NCBI GenBank assembly: GCA_015056045.1
Contig: SVGZ01000020.1
Location: forward strand, 1 to 33,529
DNA: 33,529 nucleotides
From: Clostridiales bacterium
GTDB lineage: Bacteria; Bacillota; Clostridia; Christensenellales; Christensenellaceae
Direction of reading: 5' to 3'
Below the pieces are notes generated by a model. The model did not search any database. It had not been told where the DNA came from and saw only the letters and a list, made by a program, of their open reading frames with translations. Shown here piece by piece: positions 32,609 to 33,529 of the stretch. Each line of letters starts with the position of its first letter. The stretch's first letter is position 1. Position numbers and translations under genes: made by a program.

Positions 32609-33253
32609 TTAACTTTTCGGCAAGCGGATCCGCTGCCCATTTGTAAACTCCGATGGTCGAAGATCGCTGTTTTCGCGCAGCAAGCTCATCACGGAAAGCC
32701 CGAGTCTTTTTGCCGCACCGGCAATATCTTCATCTTCACGAATGCGGTCGTAGCTGCCGTTTGGGTCGATCGGCGCTTCACGGATCAGAATCTCCATTCC
32801 CGGCCGCAGATTCCAGATATCGATCCCCGGGTTCAAACGCCGCAGTTCCGTAATGCTGATGTCGAAACGGCGCAAAATATCATGCAAAGGGTAAGCGTGC
32901 GTGACGATAAAGGAAAAAATCTCCTGCTTTTCTCTTTCGTTTTTGGGTAAAAGGATGATTTGCTCCGCAGTATAATGCAACGGGTCAAGGCAAGGATTTG
33001 CCGCAAGCAGCTCCTGCAGGCTGATTTTTTCTCTTTTCGCAATGGAAACGAGCGTTTCGCCCTGTTTGATCCGATAAAAAATCCCGTTTTTACAGCCGTT
33101 TTGACCCGGAATGCGCAAAAGGCAGCCTTTTTCAAGCTTTCCTGCAATACTGCCGTTTGCCTCTTCGAGCATTTCCTTTGTGCAGCCGAATTTTTCCGCA
33201 ATATCGACGGCTGTTTCCCCATGTTTTGCTTCATATATAAAATAGTTTTCCAT
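32609..33253 (-). CDS. Multi-LysM domain protein
   Basis: The protein has 214 residues from ATG 33253, with GAGAGG upstream. It is made almost wholly of four LysM-like modules of about 45 residues: YEAKHGETAVDIAEKFG, YRIKQGETLVSIAKREK, THAYPLHDILRRFDISI and YDRIREDEDIAGAAKRLG at the starts, each ending in a hydrophobic strand such as RIP or ILLP. LysM binds N-acetylglucosamine in peptidoglycan or spore coat and cortex. There is no signal peptide, which recalls spore-coat-associated LysM proteins that are assembled from the cytoplasm, though export by another route is possible. It is a monocistronic gene. Confidence 0.82.
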   Translation of the reverse strand: MENYFIYEAKHGETAVDIAEKFGCTKEMLEEANGSIAGKLEKGCLLRIPGQNGCKNGIFYRIKQGETLVSIAKREKISLQELLAANPCLDPLHYTAEQIILLPKNEREKQEIFSFIVTHAYPLHDILRRFDISITELRRLNPGIDIWNLRPGMEILIREAPIDPNGSYDRIREDEDIAGAAKRLGLSVMSLLRENSDLRPSEFTNGQRIRLPKS

Positions 33254-33298
33254 CTTTTTCCTCTCTTTTGCTTACTTCTATTAAATATATGCAGCAAC

Positions 33299-33328
33299 TT
33301 GACATTTATGCAGATGCGGTGCTAAAAT
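33299..33328 (+). promoter_or_regulatory. Promoter of tRNA-Arg locus
   Basis: TTGACA (33299-33304) and TAAAAT (33323-33328) are separated by 18 bases, and the first tRNA fragment starts at 33341. This is a typical tRNA promoter. Confidence 0.82.
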
Positions 33329-33340
33329 TATTTGGTACGA

Positions 33341-33380
33341 GCACCTGTAGCTCAGCAGGATAGAGCGTCCGCCTCCTAAG
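33341..33380 (+). pseudogene. tRNA-Arg(CCU) 5' half, first copy
   Basis: The 40 bases match the start of a tRNA-Arg with anticodon CCU: acceptor strand GCACCTG, D-arm AGCTCAGCAGGATAGAGC, then the anticodon stem and loop CTCCTAA plus one G. The sequence then leaves the tRNA pattern, with no 3' anticodon strand, T-arm or CAGGTGC acceptor. The break is at the anticodon loop, the usual crossover place for integrases. A strong promoter lies upstream. Confidence 0.8.
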
Positions 33381-33426
33381 TGTTAGGCCTATCCTCAACG
33401 AGCAAATGAATACAACTGAATAATAT

Positions 33427-33466
33427 GCACCTATAGCTCAGCAGGATAGAGCGTCCGCCTCCTAAG
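33427..33466 (+). pseudogene. tRNA-Arg(CCU) 5' half, second copy
   Basis: This is a second 40-base copy, 86 bases after the first, with one change (acceptor base 7 is A in place of G). It also stops one base past the anticodon loop. No promoter is visible just upstream. The window ends 63 bases later without the missing half. Confidence 0.8.
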
Positions 33467-33480
33467 GTTATACTAAATCA

Positions 33481-33503
33481 CTCGCCTTTGCTCAAAAGGC
33501 GAG
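33481..33503. other. Perfect hairpin after second tRNA half
   Basis: CTCGCCTTT and AAAGGCGAG form a 9-bp perfect stem with a 5-nt loop. There is no T-run on either strand, so it is not an obvious terminator. It may belong to the sequence inserted after the tRNA half. Confidence 0.5.
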
Positions 33504-33529
33504 CGATAATATAGATAAAATTTCATACA

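Noticed and set aside
33341-33466. Group I intron inside tRNA-Arg(CCU)
   Set aside because: The two halves are only 46 bases apart, far too short for a group I intron, and the second copy is again a 5' half. An intron in the second copy beyond the window cannot be excluded.

Overview
The window looks like chromosome from a low-to-mid GC anaerobic Firmicute, most likely a gut or rumen member of the Clostridia. This is inferred from strong AGGAGG ribosome binding sites, TTGACA/TATAAT promoters, lipoproteins with Gram-positive style lipoboxes, a large Alu-domain SRP RNA, a bifunctional Rel enzyme in a secD-secF-recJ-rel operon, a 4Fe-4S aldo/keto reductase, and a serpin plus a GH28 pectinase. 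No species can be named from the sequence alone. Most of it is housekeeping or transport DNA. I saw no transposase, phage gene or CRISPR array.

Layout. 1-2.6 kb: two tandem, minus-strand sugar-type ABC substrate-binding lipoprotein genes (the first cut by the window edge), each with a ~340-370 nt AT-rich leader. The two leaders have diverged in sequence but keep hairpins at matching positions. 2.7-3.7 kb: a DUF378 membrane protein and an esterase. 3.7-4.9 kb: an M19 dipeptidase with a coupled small protein. 5.2-10.4 kb: a MATE exporter with an attenuator-like leader, an intracellular GH28 enzyme whose Shine-Dalgarno lies inside the MATE terminator, a P-loop kinase-like protein and an M3 oligopeptidase. 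10.5-15.3 kb: a complete branched-chain amino-acid type ABC importer (livK-hairpin-livHMGF). 15.5-19.8 kb: mraY-murD followed by an Fe-S aldo/keto reductase and an APH-type kinase. 20.0-22.3 kb: an SRP RNA gene and a serpin lipoprotein gene, each followed by an array of a ~110-bp repeat that begins at its terminator T-tract. 22.3-25.5 kb: a DUF4190 protein, rpsB-tsf with a structured leader, and two small genes. 25.6-32.5 kb: the secD-secF-recJ-rel operon. 32.6-33.3 kb: a multi-LysM protein. 33.3 kb to the end: two successive 5' halves of a tRNA-Arg(CCU) gene.

How the genes fit together. Several units make ordinary pathways: peptidoglycan lipid I synthesis (MraY, MurD), translation (S2, EF-Ts), protein export (SecDF, SRP RNA), stringent response and recombination (Rel, RecJ), and amino-acid import plus peptide breakdown (Liv, M3 and M19 peptidases). 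The parts that deserve a second look are the paired structured leaders at 569-940 and 2243-2610, the terminator-linked repeat arrays around the serpin, the tandem tRNA-Arg half-genes at the right edge, and SecD/SecF proteins that lack the usual membrane aspartates.
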